The notes under the pieces: generated by a model
The model's input: only the letters and a program-made list of their open reading frames with translations
Databases searched by the model: none
Told to the model about the DNA's origin: nothing
Program-made: the position numbers and the translations under genes
In this document: piece after piece, positions 35,203 through 43,682 of the stretch
Layout: each line of letters starts with the position of its first letter
How positions within the stretch are numbered: the stretch's first letter is position 1
Assembly: GCA_963770505.1 (NCBI GenBank)
Contig: CAVYPR010000001.1
Location: forward strand, 620,001-684,000
Length of the DNA stretch: 64,000 nucleotides
From: CAVYPR01 sp963770505
GTDB lineage: Bacteria > Actinomycetota > Acidimicrobiia > Acidimicrobiales > RAAP-2
Reading direction: 5' to 3'

Positions 35203-36363
35203 GTGCCGATGCGCCTCTTCGACACGGCGCGCGCCGAGGTGGTCGACCTCGACCCCGGGCCGCTGGTCACCATGTACAGCTGCGGCATCACCCCCTACGA
35301 CTCCGCCCACCTCGGCCACGCCGCGGTGTACTTGACCTTCGACCTCCTCCAGCGCCGGCTGCGGGACCTGGGCCACGAGACCCGCTGCGTACGCAACGTG
35401 ACCGACGTCGACGACGACATCCTGCGCAAGGCCCGCGAGCTCGGCGTGCACTACCTCGACCTGGCCGCCGAGGAGATGGCCCGCTTCGACGGCGACATGG
35501 CCTCGCTCGGCCTCTTGCCCGTCTACTCCGAGCCCCGGGCCACCTCGGCCATCCCCGAGATCCTCTCCCTGGTGGGGGAGGCCCTCGACACCGGCCACGC
35601 CTACCGCTCGCAGGGCGCGGTCTACTTCGACGTCTCCTCGTTCTCGGGCTTCGGCAAGGTCAGCCACCTCGGCCGCGACGAGATGCTCCGCCTGGCGGCC
35701 GTCCACGGGGGACGGCCCGACGACCCGGCCAAGCGGGACCCGCTCGACTTCGTCCTGTGGCAGCCCTCCCTGCCCGACGAGCCCAGCTGGGAGTCGCGCT
35801 GGGGACCGGGACGCCCGGGGTGGCACATCGAGTGCTCGGCGCTGGCGCTGCGCGAGCTCGGGGAGACCATCGACGTCCACGGCGGCGGACGCGACCTGGT
35901 CTTCCCCCACCACGAGTGCGAGACGGCCCAGTCCGAGACGGCCACCGGCCGGCCGTTCGTCCGCCACTGGCTGCACGTGGGCCTGGTCGGCCTGGGCGGG
36001 GAGAAGATGTCCAAGTCCCTCGGCAACCTGGTGTTCGTGGGCGACCTCGTGAAGCAGTGGGAGCCGATGGCGGTGCGCCTGGCCCTCCTCGGCCACCACT
36101 ACCGCGAGGACTGGCAGTGGGTCCCCGAGGACCTCACCCGGGCGGCCGAGCGGCTGGAGCGCTGGCGGGCGGCGCCCGCCACGTCGGGTGCGGCCGCAGA
36201 GGACCTCGCCCTCCTCGAGGTCCGCCGGCACCTCGACCACGACCTCGACGCCCCCGCCGCCCTGGCGGCCCTCGACGCTGCGGCCCGTGCCGGCCGGCCG
36301 GTCGGAGGTGGGGCGGCTCTCCTCGGCGTGACGCTCGAGGACGGGAGGGCGCCCGGGTCCTAG
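35203..36363 (+). CDS. mshC: Cysteine:glucosaminyl-inositol ligase (mycothiol synthesis) or short CysRS
   Basis: 386 residues from GTG, with GAGGGA five bases upstream. Class I synthetase fold of the CysRS type: zinc Cys in MYSCGITPYD, the HIGH-like AHLGHA, WHIECSA, FPHHECE and the KMSKS loop GEKMSKSLGN. MshC carries CGITPYD where true CysRS has CGPTVYD, and MshC is about 410 residues against about 460 for CysRS; the C-terminal anticodon-binding region is short here. Both points favour MshC, which ATP-dependently joins cysteine to GlcN-Ins in mycothiol synthesis. The stop codon TAG is also the start of a TAGTGT box for the next gene. Confidence 0.82.
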   Translation: MPMRLFDTARAEVVDLDPGPLVTMYSCGITPYDSAHLGHAAVYLTFDLLQRRLRDLGHETRCVRNVTDVDDDILRKARELGVHYLDLAAEEMARFDGDMASLGLLPVYSEPRATSAIPEILSLVGEALDTGHAYRSQGAVYFDVSSFSGFGKVSHLGRDEMLRLAAVHGGRPDDPAKRDPLDFVLWQPSLPDEPSWESRWGPGRPGWHIECSALALRELGETIDVHGGGRDLVFPHHECETAQSETATGRPFVRHWLHVGLVGLGGEKMSKSLGNLVFVGDLVKQWEPMAVRLALLGHHYREDWQWVPEDLTRAAERLERWRAAPATSGAAAEDLALLEVRRHLDHDLDAPAALAALDAAARAGRPVGGGAALLGVTLEDGRAPGS

Positions 36364-36366
36364 TGT
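36361..36366 (+). promoter_or_regulatory. TAGTGT -10 box overlapping the mshC stop; candidate leaderless GTG start
   Basis: TAGTGT ends six bases before the GTG at 36373. No ribosome binding site precedes that GTG. The box uses the TAG stop codon of the upstream gene. Confidence 0.4.
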
Positions 36367-36372
36367 TGGCCC

Positions 36373-36828
36373 GTGCACGACTCGGTCACGGTCCACATGG
36401 ACGCCCCCGCCGGGCGGATCTGGGAGCTGGTGAGCGACGTGACCCGCATCGGCAGCTTCAGCCCCGAGACCTTCGAGGCCGAGTGGCTCGACGGCGCCGA
36501 CGGACCGGCGGTGGGGGCCCGGTTCCGGGGCCACGTGCGCCGCAACGGCCGGGGCCCGGTCTACTGGACGACCTGCACCGTCCTCGAGTCCGAGCCCGGC
36601 CGGGTGTTCTCCTTCGGCGTGGGCTCGCCGGACAAGCCGTTGAACATCTGGAGCTACCGCCTGGAGGCGGCGGGGGAGGGCACCGACGTGACCGAGTCCT
36701 TCGAGCTCCGCCGCACAGCGGGCCTGCGCCTGTACTGGGCGGTGCTGGGCTGGTCCCGTGGTCGGACCAACCGCCGGGGCATGGGCACCACCCTCATGCG
36801 GATCAAGGCCGTCGCCGAGGCGGAGTGA
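36373..36828 (+). CDS. SRPBCC / polyketide cyclase-like lipid-binding protein
   Basis: 151 residues starting with GTG. The helix-grip START-like fold is suggested by VTVHMDAPAGRIWELVSDVTRIGSFSPE at the beginning, the central TTCTVLESEPGRVFSF strand pair, and a long C-terminal helix. Such proteins bind hydrophobic ligands in a cavity. It stands alone between mshC and thrS and may have its own promoter. The role is unknown. Confidence 0.8.
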   Translation: MHDSVTVHMDAPAGRIWELVSDVTRIGSFSPETFEAEWLDGADGPAVGARFRGHVRRNGRGPVYWTTCTVLESEPGRVFSFGVGSPDKPLNIWSYRLEAAGEGTDVTESFELRRTAGLRLYWAVLGWSRGRTNRRGMGTTLMRIKAVAEAE

Positions 36829-36843
36829 CGGGCCGGCGCCTCC

Positions 36844-36871
36844 TTGGGCGGACCGGCACCCGAACTACGCT
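36844..36871 (+). promoter_or_regulatory. Candidate promoter for thrS
   Basis: TTGGGC (36844-36849), 16-bp spacer, TACGCT (36866-36871), about 50 bp before the thrS ATG. No T-box-like leader can fit in the remaining space. Confidence 0.35.
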
Positions 36872-36922
36872 CTGTTGTCCACGAGGCCCGATCGCCGGGT
36901 CCGGGCAGGAGATGAGCGTGCG

Positions 36923-38935
36923 ATGGCGACGGTGGTGACGGTCCGGCTCCCCGACGGCTCGGAGAAGGAGCTGGCGCACGGGGCGACCGCCGCCGACCTG
37001 GCCCGCGCCGTCGGCCGGCGGCTGGCCCAGGCGGCTGTGGTGGCCGTGGTCGACGGCACCGAGGTCGACCTCTCCGCCGAGCTGCCCGACGGGGCCAGCG
37101 TGTCCATCGTCACGGCCACAAGCGAGGCCGGCCGGGAGGTGCTGCGCCACTCGACGGCCCACGTGCTGGCCCAGGCCGTCCTGCGGCTCTGGCCGGGCGC
37201 CCGCTACGCCATCGGACCGGTCATCGCCGACGGCTTCTACTACGACTTCGAGCTCCCCGGCGGCCAGCACTTCAGCGAGGAGGACCTTGGGCGGATCGAG
37301 GCGGCCATGCGCGAGATCATCGCCGAGGACCAGCCCTTCGTCCGCGCCGAGCAGTCGATCGCAGACGCCCTCGAGCTCTTCGCCGACCAGCCGTTCAAGC
37401 GCGAGATCATCGAGGCGGTGGGCGAAGGGGCCCAGGAGGTCGACGCCGCCCCCGCCGGCGGCGCGGCGGGCGGGGCGGTGGTGTCCACCTACCGCAACAG
37501 CGCCGAGTTCACCGACCTGTGCCGGGGCCCGCACGTCCCCTCTACGGCCAAGCTCGGCCACTTCAAGCTCCTGCGGGTGGCCGGCGCCTACTGGCGGGGC
37601 GACGAGAAGCGGCCCCAGCTCCAGCGCATCTACGGCACGGCCTTCGAGTCCGAGGCGGCCCTGGCCGAGCACCTCCACCGGATGGAGGAGGCCGAGCGCC
37701 GCGACCACCGCCGGCTCGGCGCCGAGCTCGACCTGTTCTCCTTCCCCGAGGAGGTCGGCCCGGGGCTCGCCGTCTTCCACCCCAAGGGCGGCGTCGTCCG
37801 CCGCCTGATGGAGGACTACTCGCGCCAGCGCCATGCCGAGTCGGGCTACGAGTTCGTCTACACGCCCCACATCACGAAGAAGGACCTCTTCGAGATCTCC
37901 GGCCACCTCCAGTCCTTTGCCGAGGGCATCTACCCGCCCATGGAGATCGACGAGGGCACCGAGTACTACGTCAAGCCGATGAACTGCCCGTTCCACATCC
38001 TCATCTACCAAAGCCGGCAGCGCTCCTACCGCGAGCTCCCTATGCGCCTGTTCGAGTTCGGGACGGTCTACCGCTACGAGAAGTCGGGCGTGGTCCACGG
38101 GCTCACCCGGGTCCGGGGCATGACCCAGGACGACTCGCACATCTTCTGCACCCGCACACAGATCGCCGCCGAGGTCGATTCGGTGCTCAGCTTCGTGCTC
38201 GACCTGCTGCGCGACTACGGGCTCGAGGAGTTCTACCTCGAGCTGTCGACCCGCCCCGAGGGCAAGGCCCTGGGCAGCGACGAGGAGTGGGAGGAGGCCA
38301 CCGAGGCGCTGCGCTCGGTGGCGGCCGGCCGCGACCTCGAGATGGTGATCGACGAGGGGGGCGGTGCCTTCTACGGCCCCAAGATCTCGGTCCAGGCCCG
38401 CGACGCCATCGGCCGCACCTGGCAGATGTCGACCATCCAGCTCGACTTCCAGCTGCCCCAGCGTTTCGGCCTCGAGTACGTCGGCGCCGACAACGCCAAG
38501 CACCGGCCGATCATGATCCACCGCGCCCTGTTCGGCTCGGTGGAGCGCTTCTTCGCCATCCTGCTGGAGCACTTCGCCGGGGCCTTCCCCACCTGGCTCG
38601 CCCCCGAGCAGGTCCGCGTCCTGCCGGTGCGCGACGACCACGTCGACTACGGGGCCGGGGTGGTCGACCGGCTGCGCGCCGCGGGGCTGCGGGCCTCGAT
38701 GGAGGACGCCGAGGAGGCCCTGGGCGGGCGGATCCGCCGGGCCAAGCTCCTCAAGATCCCCTACGTGCTGGTCGTCGGCGACGACGACCTGGCCTCGGGC
38801 ACGGTCGGGGTCAACGTGCGCGGCGGCGACGCCCCCGAGCGCGGGGTCCCGGTGGACGAGGCGGTCTCCCGGGTGCTCGAGGACGTGGCCAAGCGGCGGG
38901 TGCAGCCGCTCGACGGCGCGCCGTCGGGCGCCTAG
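36923..38935 (+). CDS. thrS: Threonine--tRNA ligase
   Basis: 670 residues from ATG 36923, with AGGAG about 11 bases upstream; the longer open frame overlapping the previous gene is not supported. Domain order: TGS (1-60, VTVRLPDGSEKEL), editing domain with HSTAH near residue 75 and the Cys-containing TDLCRGPHV, class II catalytic core with zinc Cys in KPMNCPFH, motif 2 VRGMTQDDSHIF and motif 3 GSVERFFAILLEH, then the anticodon-binding domain. Length and order match bacterial ThrRS. Cytoplasmic, charges tRNA-Thr and removes misattached Ser. Confidence 0.96.
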   Translation: MATVVTVRLPDGSEKELAHGATAADLARAVGRRLAQAAVVAVVDGTEVDLSAELPDGASVSIVTATSEAGREVLRHSTAHVLAQAVLRLWPGARYAIGPVIADGFYYDFELPGGQHFSEEDLGRIEAAMREIIAEDQPFVRAEQSIADALELFADQPFKREIIEAVGEGAQEVDAAPAGGAAGGAVVSTYRNSAEFTDLCRGPHVPSTAKLGHFKLLRVAGAYWRGDEKRPQLQRIYGTAFESEAALAEHLHRMEEAERRDHRRLGAELDLFSFPEEVGPGLAVFHPKGGVVRRLMEDYSRQRHAESGYEFVYTPHITKKDLFEISGHLQSFAEGIYPPMEIDEGTEYYVKPMNCPFHILIYQSRQRSYRELPMRLFEFGTVYRYEKSGVVHGLTRVRGMTQDDSHIFCTRTQIAAEVDSVLSFVLDLLRDYGLEEFYLELSTRPEGKALGSDEEWEEATEALRSVAAGRDLEMVIDEGGGAFYGPKISVQARDAIGRTWQMSTIQLDFQLPQRFGLEYVGADNAKHRPIMIHRALFGSVERFFAILLEHFAGAFPTWLAPEQVRVLPVRDDHVDYGAGVVDRLRAAGLRASMEDAEEALGGRIRRAKLLKIPYVLVVGDDDLASGTVGVNVRGGDAPERGVPVDEAVSRVLEDVAKRRVQPLDGAPSGA

Positions 38936-38957
38936 CCCAAGGAGCGGCGCGCCGGCC

Positions 38958-39464
38958 GTGGGCCTCGAGCAGCTGTGGGCCGGCTGGCGCCAGGAGTACG
39001 TCACCTCGGCCACCGAGGCCGAGCGGCACGGCAGCGACGGCGCCTGCGTCTTCTGCCGCATTGCCGAGAGCGGCGCCCCCTCGGCGGACAACGGGGTGGT
39101 GTGGCGCGGGGAGCTGGCCCTGGCCGTCCTCAACGCCTACCCCTACGCCAGCGGCCACCTGCTGGTGCTCCCGGTCCGCCACCTCTCGGACCTCTCCGAG
39201 CTCACCGAGGAGGAGTCGGCCGCCCTGTGGTCGGCCACGCGCGCCGCGGTGGCCGCCATCACCGCCGCCTACGGCCCCGACGGCATCAACGTCGGGGCGA
39301 ACCTGGGCCGGGCGGCCGGGGCGGGCATCCCTCTCCACCTCCACCTCCACGCCCTGCCGCGGTGGTCGGGGGACACCAACTTCATGACCTCGGTGGCCGG
39401 GGTGCGGGTGATGCCCGAGACCCTGGCCGTGGCCTGGCAGCGGCTGGCCGCGGCCTGGGGGTGA
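38958..39464 (+). CDS. HIT family hydrolase/phosphorylase
   Basis: 168 residues, GTG start 22 bp after thrS. The first part has CVFCRIAESG, where CxxC-type cysteines often bind zinc, then NAYPYASGHLLVLPVRH and the histidine triad HLHLHALPRW. The insertion GTNxM-like DTNFMTSVAGVRVMPE after the triad is typical of the AP4A phosphorylase-like branch in actinobacteria. It likely hydrolyses or phosphorylyses dinucleoside polyphosphates. In many actinobacteria this gene lies between thrS and the phosphatidylinositol-phosphate synthase gene, as here. Confidence 0.9.
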   Translation: MGLEQLWAGWRQEYVTSATEAERHGSDGACVFCRIAESGAPSADNGVVWRGELALAVLNAYPYASGHLLVLPVRHLSDLSELTEEESAALWSATRAAVAAITAAYGPDGINVGANLGRAAGAGIPLHLHLHALPRWSGDTNFMTSVAGVRVMPETLAVAWQRLAAAWG

Positions 39465-39471
39465 GCCCGGC

Positions 39472-39490
39472 CCGCCGGCTCAGCCGGCGG
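39472..39490. terminator. GC-rich hairpin between convergent HIT and EF-G2 genes
   Basis: An 8-bp perfect stem CCGCCGGC / GCCGGCGG with a three-base loop TCA; the loop is the complement of the EF-G2 stop codon. No T tract follows on either strand. Confidence 0.42.
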
Positions 39491-41555
39491 CGGCCTTGGA
39501 GAGCCCGGAGACCAGGTGCTCGGGGACGGCGTCGTAGTGGTCGTGTTCGGTGCGGAACCGCCCGCGCCCGCCGGTGATCGCCCGCAGGTCGACGGCGTAG
39601 CGGGCCATCTCGGCCGCCGGCACCAGGGCCACCACCGTCTGCTGGCCGTCGGCGGCGGTGTCGGTGCCCTGGATCCGGGCCCGCCGGGAGTGGAGGTCGC
39701 CCATGACGTCGCCCTGCAGCTCGGCCGGCACGGTGACCTCCACCTTGGACACCGGCTCGAGCAGCACCGGGCCGGCCTCGGCCATGGCCTGGCGGAAGGC
39801 CAGGATGGCCGCCATCTTGAAGCTGAGCTCGGAGGAGTCCACCGGGTGGAACTTGCCGTCGTCGACGGTCACCGCCACGTCGACCACCGGGTAGCCGAAG
39901 ACCCCGCCCTGGGCCATGGCCTCCTGCACCCCCTTCTCCACCGCCGGGATGTACTGGCGGGGGATGGCCCCGCCCACCACCTCGTCGCGGAAGGCGAACC
40001 CCTCGCCCCGGGGCAGCGGCTCGATGCGCAGGTGGCAGACGCCGAACTGGCCGTGGCCGCCCGACTGCTTCTTGTGCCGCCCCTCGGCCGCCGCCGGCTT
40101 GGTGACGGTCTCGCGGTAGGGGACGAGGACCTCCTCGCGCTCGACGGCCACGCCGAACTTGCGGCTGAGCCGCTCGAGGGTGACGGCCAGGTGCACCTCG
40201 CCGGCGACCCCGAGGACGGTCTGGTGGGTCTCGTCGACCCGGGAGACCCGCAGCGAGCCGTCCTCCTCGCAGAGGCGCTGCAGGCCGGACATCAGCTTGT
40301 CGTCGTCGGCCCGCGAGGCCGGGTGCACCGCCACCGAGAGGGCCGGGGGCTCGGGGGCCGGGATGACCGCGGTCACCGGGGTGCCCTTGGGGGCGAGGGT
40401 GTCGCCGGTGGCGGTGGCGGCCAGGCGGGGCACGGCCACGAAGTCGCCGGCCACCGCCTCTTGCACCGGGGAGGCCTCCTTGCCCCGCAGCAGCTCGAGG
40501 ACGTGGAGCCGCTCCTCGGTGCGCGTCCGGGGGTTGTACAGCACGACGTCGGGCCGCAGCGTGCCCGAGAGCACCTTGCAGAGCGAGATCCTCCCGGCGT
40601 GGGGGTCGGTGACCGTCTTGCAGACCACCACGAGGGGCTGGCCGTCGGGGTCGCAGGCCACCTCGGCGGTGGTGTCCCCGGCCCGCACCCGGGCCGGCGG
40701 CCGCTGGTCGGGGGAGGGGCACAGCTCGACGAGGAGGCGGGCCAGCCGGTCGACCCCCACCCCGGTCGCCCCCGAGCAGCACAGGACGGGGAAGACGGCG
40801 GCCGAGGCCACCCCCCCGGCCAGGGCGGCCTCCAGCTCGGCGCGGTCGATCGACTCCCCGTCGAGGTAGCGGGTCATGAGGTCGTCGTCGCCCACCACGA
40901 TCCCCTCCACCAGCTGCTCGTGGACCTCGTGCTCGGTCACGGCCAGCTCCTCGGGGATGGGGCCCTCCTGGCCGGCCACCGGCGGCCCCGCCGAGAGGTC
41001 GTAGAGGGTGGCGCGGTCGTCGAGGAGGTCGATCACCCCGCGGAACGAGGCCTCGGACCCCACCGGGAGCTCCACCGGGGCCACCCCGGCCCCGAAGGCG
41101 GCCCGCACCTCGGCCAGGGTCCGGTCGAAGTCGGCCCGCTCGCGGTCGAGCTTGTTCACCACCACCACCCGGGGGAGCCCGAGGGCGGCGGCCGCCCGCC
41201 AGGCGTCCTCGGTCTGGGCCTGGACGCCGTCGGTGGCGCTCACCACCACCACGGCCAGGTCGGCGACGCAGAGCGCGGCGTGCAGGTCGGCGGCGAAGTC
41301 GGCGTAGCCGGGGGCGTCGAGGAGGTTGACCTTGCGGTCCTCGACGGTGAAGGGGGCGATGGCCAGCTGCACCGAGAGCTGGCGCGAGGTCTCCTCGGGC
41401 TCGAAGTCGCACACGGTCGAGCCCTTGTCGACCGAGCCCTGGCGGGAGATGGCCCCGGTGGCGGCGAGCAGGGCCTCGGCCAGGGTCGTCTTGCCGGCCC
41501 CGTGGTGGCCGACGAGGACCACGTTGCGGATGTCGGCGGGCGTAAGGCGTGGCAC
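39480..41555 (-). CDS. Elongation factor G-like GTPase (EF-G2 / FusA2 type)
   Basis: 691 residues from a GTG at 41555 behind AGGAGGTGC. G1 loop GHHGAGKTT, G3 DAPGYADF (DAPG rather than DTPG), G4 VNKLD, then EF-G domains II-V with HKKQSGGHGQFG and GDVMGDLHSRRARIQG. Actinobacteria usually carry this paralogue, termed EF-G2 or EF-G-like, besides the canonical fusA of the str operon; its ribosomal role is not settled and it often lacks normal translocation activity. It is convergent with the HIT gene and divergent from the lipid operon. The much longer upstream open frame is not supported. Confidence 0.9.
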   Translation of the reverse strand: MPRLTPADIRNVVLVGHHGAGKTTLAEALLAATGAISRQGSVDKGSTVCDFEPEETSRQLSVQLAIAPFTVEDRKVNLLDAPGYADFAADLHAALCVADLAVVVVSATDGVQAQTEDAWRAAAALGLPRVVVVNKLDRERADFDRTLAEVRAAFGAGVAPVELPVGSEASFRGVIDLLDDRATLYDLSAGPPVAGQEGPIPEELAVTEHEVHEQLVEGIVVGDDDLMTRYLDGESIDRAELEAALAGGVASAAVFPVLCCSGATGVGVDRLARLLVELCPSPDQRPPARVRAGDTTAEVACDPDGQPLVVVCKTVTDPHAGRISLCKVLSGTLRPDVVLYNPRTRTEERLHVLELLRGKEASPVQEAVAGDFVAVPRLAATATGDTLAPKGTPVTAVIPAPEPPALSVAVHPASRADDDKLMSGLQRLCEEDGSLRVSRVDETHQTVLGVAGEVHLAVTLERLSRKFGVAVEREEVLVPYRETVTKPAAAEGRHKKQSGGHGQFGVCHLRIEPLPRGEGFAFRDEVVGGAIPRQYIPAVEKGVQEAMAQGGVFGYPVVDVAVTVDDGKFHPVDSSELSFKMAAILAFRQAMAEAGPVLLEPVSKVEVTVPAELQGDVMGDLHSRRARIQGTDTAADGQQTVVALVPAAEMARYAVDLRAITGGRGRFRTEHDHYDAVPEHLVSGLSKAAAG

Positions 41556-41856
41556 GGGCGCACCTCCTCGGGCGCCGTGGCCGGCGACCGCCGCCGGTCG
41601 TGCGCCCCGGCCGCCGAGCTTACGGGCGCCGTGGCGGCGGTGCCCGGGGCGCAGGGCCCCCCACCGCTCCCGGGGGGTGGTGGGGGCCGGGTGGTACGCT
41701 GGGACGAGAGAGCACGGGGCCGGCGCCGCCCGCAAGGGACCCACACGGGAACGGCGCGAGCACCTGCGGAGCCGACACAACGGAGCCGACACGTCGGCCC
41801 GCTCGCCCCCCGTCGGGGGCCGGGGCGCAGGGTGCGTTCCGAGATGAGGAGACGCC
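41556..41856. other. Divergent intergenic region with a candidate lipid-operon promoter
   Basis: 301 bp between EF-G2 and the CDP-alcohol phosphatidyltransferase. TGGTACGCT at 41692-41700 looks like an extended -10 box (TGN plus TACGCT) for the rightward operon, giving a leader of about 150 nt. No -35 box or hairpin stands out, and no EF-G2 promoter is obvious. Confidence 0.4.
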
Positions 41857-42726
41857 ATGTTCGACGGCCGCTGGCGGCAGGCGGTGGACCGCAGCACGGG
41901 ACCGGTCGGCGGGTGGCTCGTGCGGGTGGGGGTCACCGCCGACCTGCTGACCTGGTCGGGCCTCGTCTTCTCGGTGGCCACCGCGGTGGCGGTGGGCAGC
42001 GGCCACCTGCTGCTGGGCATCCCCCTGCTGGCCCTGACCGGCTTCCACGACCTGCTCGACGGACCGGTGGCCAAGGCCGCGGGGACGGCGTCGGTGCGGG
42101 GCGCCTTCTTCGACTCGGTGGCCGACCGCGTGGCCGACGCCGTGCTGATGGGCGGGGTGGCGTGGTACCTGGTGTCGGTGCACGAGGGGGAGCTGGCCCT
42201 CCTCCCGCTGGCCGTGCTCGGGGTGACCTCGATCGTCTCCTACGAGCGGGCCAAGGCCGAGGCCCTGGGGCTGTCGGCGGCCAAGGGCGGCCTCATGGAG
42301 CGGGCCGAGCGGATGATCCTGCTCGGTGCGGGCTTCCTCGCCTCCTGGCTGCTGGTGCCGGTGCTGTGGATCCTGCTGGGACTGGTCACGGCCACGGCGG
42401 TGGGGCGGTTCGTCCGGGTGTGGCGGGTGGCCGAGGGGCCGCCCCGGCCCCAGCCCGGCGTCCGCGCCTCGATGGCCCCCGACGCCGCGCCGCTGCGGTG
42501 GCGGCCCGGACGGGTGGAGTCGAGGTGGCGCTCGTGGCGTGAGGGGTCGGCCACGCGACCGGCCAGCGGCCGCGCCGGCGAGCCGCTCGGACGGTGGCGG
42601 GCCCGCCGCCAGGAGGCGCTGGCCAGCCGGACCCACCGGGCACGCCGGTCGGCCCGACAGGCGGGCGGGCGGCCGCGCACCGCGGCCACCCGAGACCCCG
42701 GGTCCTCGGGTCCCAGCCGGGACTGA
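41857..42726 (+). CDS. CDP-alcohol phosphatidyltransferase, phosphatidylinositol-phosphate synthase-like
   Basis: 289 residues, ATG with GAGGAG upstream. Six membrane helices in the first 190 residues and the CDP-alcohol motif DGPVAK-x8-G-x3-D-x3-D (DLLDGPVAKAAG ... GAFFDSVADR). The usual Arg of DGxxAR is Lys here. The gene is first in a run with an acyltransferase and a GT4 glycosyltransferase, the order that in actinobacteria makes phosphatidylinositol phosphate and then mannosides. A basic, Arg-rich cytoplasmic tail of about 95 residues follows the membrane domain, longer than usual. Specificity for inositol phosphate is inferred from context. Confidence 0.85.
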   Translation: MFDGRWRQAVDRSTGPVGGWLVRVGVTADLLTWSGLVFSVATAVAVGSGHLLLGIPLLALTGFHDLLDGPVAKAAGTASVRGAFFDSVADRVADAVLMGGVAWYLVSVHEGELALLPLAVLGVTSIVSYERAKAEALGLSAAKGGLMERAERMILLGAGFLASWLLVPVLWILLGLVTATAVGRFVRVWRVAEGPPRPQPGVRASMAPDAAPLRWRPGRVESRWRSWREGSATRPASGRAGEPLGRWRARRQEALASRTHRARRSARQAGGRPRTAATRDPGSSGPSRD

Positions 42727-42753
42727 CCGGCCCCGGCCGACCACACCGACGCC

Positions 42754-43680
42754 GTGGGAGCCAAGCAGGACCGGCTGACGTACGTCACCTACCGTGCCCT
42801 GGGGGCCGCGCTGGCCGCGCTGCCCCAGCCGGTGGCCACCGCCGCCGCGGTGGTGGCGGGCGAGGTCATGGCCCGCCGGCCGACCGGCCCCGAGGCGCTG
42901 CGGGCCGACCACCTCCGCCGGGTCCTGGCCCAGGACTCCCCGGTGGTGGCGCCCGACCCCGCCGTGGTCGAGCGCTGGACCCGCCGGGCCTTCCGCGCCT
43001 ACGCCCGCTACTGGGTGGAGGGGGCGCGGCTGCCCTCCACCCCTCCCGGCGAGGTGTGCGGCCGCATGATGGTCGAGCGCGGCTGGGAGCACCTGGTGGC
43101 GGGGATGGCCGGGGGCAAGGGCGTGGTGATGGCCCTCCCGCACGTCGGGAGCTGGGAGTGGGGGGGCGCCTGGCTGGCGGCCGTGGGCTATCCCATGACC
43201 AGCGTGGCCGAGACGGTGGAGCCCCCGGCCCTCTTCGAGTGGTTCCTCGAGGAGCGCCGGGCGATGGGCCTGTCCATCGTCGCCCTCGGGCCGGACTCGG
43301 CCGGCGTCCTGGCCAAGACGCTGCGCTCGGGGGGGCTGGTCGGCCTCCTGTGCGACCGCGACATCGTGGGCCACGGGGTCGAGGTCGAGTTCTTCGGCGA
43401 GCGCACCACCTTCCCCGCCGGCCCGGCCACGCTCGCCCTGCGGTCCGGGGCGCCGTTGGTGGTCGCCGCCGTCTACAGCGGGCCGGGCCGCGACCACACC
43501 GCCGTCATCTCGGCGCCGCTCGACACGGCGCGGCGCTCGGGGCTGCGGGCCGACGTGGGGCGCGTCACCCAGGCCATCGCCGAGCAGTTCGAGCGGCTGA
43601 TCCGACCGTCGCCCGAGCAGTGGCACCTCTTCCAGCCGAACTGGCCCAGCGAGGCGCGACCCGATGGCGGGAGCGCTTGA
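42754..43680 (+). CDS. Phosphatidylinositol-mannoside acyltransferase-like (LpxL/HtrB family)
   Basis: 308 residues, GTG start, no strong ribosome binding site. Family signature ALPHVGSWEWGG (HxxxxE type catalytic dyad, His-Glu) and VGLLCDRDIVGHGVEVEFFGE, which matches the lauroyl/PatA family DRD segment and substrate loop. The final QWHLFQPNWPSE is typical. In mycobacteria PatA acylates the mannose of PIM on the cytoplasmic face. It ends two bases before the glycosyltransferase start. The assignment to PIM depends on its neighbours. Confidence 0.88.
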   Translation: MGAKQDRLTYVTYRALGAALAALPQPVATAAAVVAGEVMARRPTGPEALRADHLRRVLAQDSPVVAPDPAVVERWTRRAFRAYARYWVEGARLPSTPPGEVCGRMMVERGWEHLVAGMAGGKGVVMALPHVGSWEWGGAWLAAVGYPMTSVAETVEPPALFEWFLEERRAMGLSIVALGPDSAGVLAKTLRSGGLVGLLCDRDIVGHGVEVEFFGERTTFPAGPATLALRSGAPLVVAAVYSGPGRDHTAVISAPLDTARRSGLRADVGRVTQAIAEQFERLIRPSPEQWHLFQPNWPSEARPDGGSA

Positions 43681-43682
43681 GG

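Noticed and set aside
35203..36363. Plain cysteinyl-tRNA synthetase call
   Set aside because: CGITPYD and the short length fit MshC better; kept as an alternative, not as the main call.
36758..36922. Longer thrS N-terminus overlapping the previous gene
   Set aside because: The TGS domain begins at ATG 36923 and the upstream codons lack family similarity.
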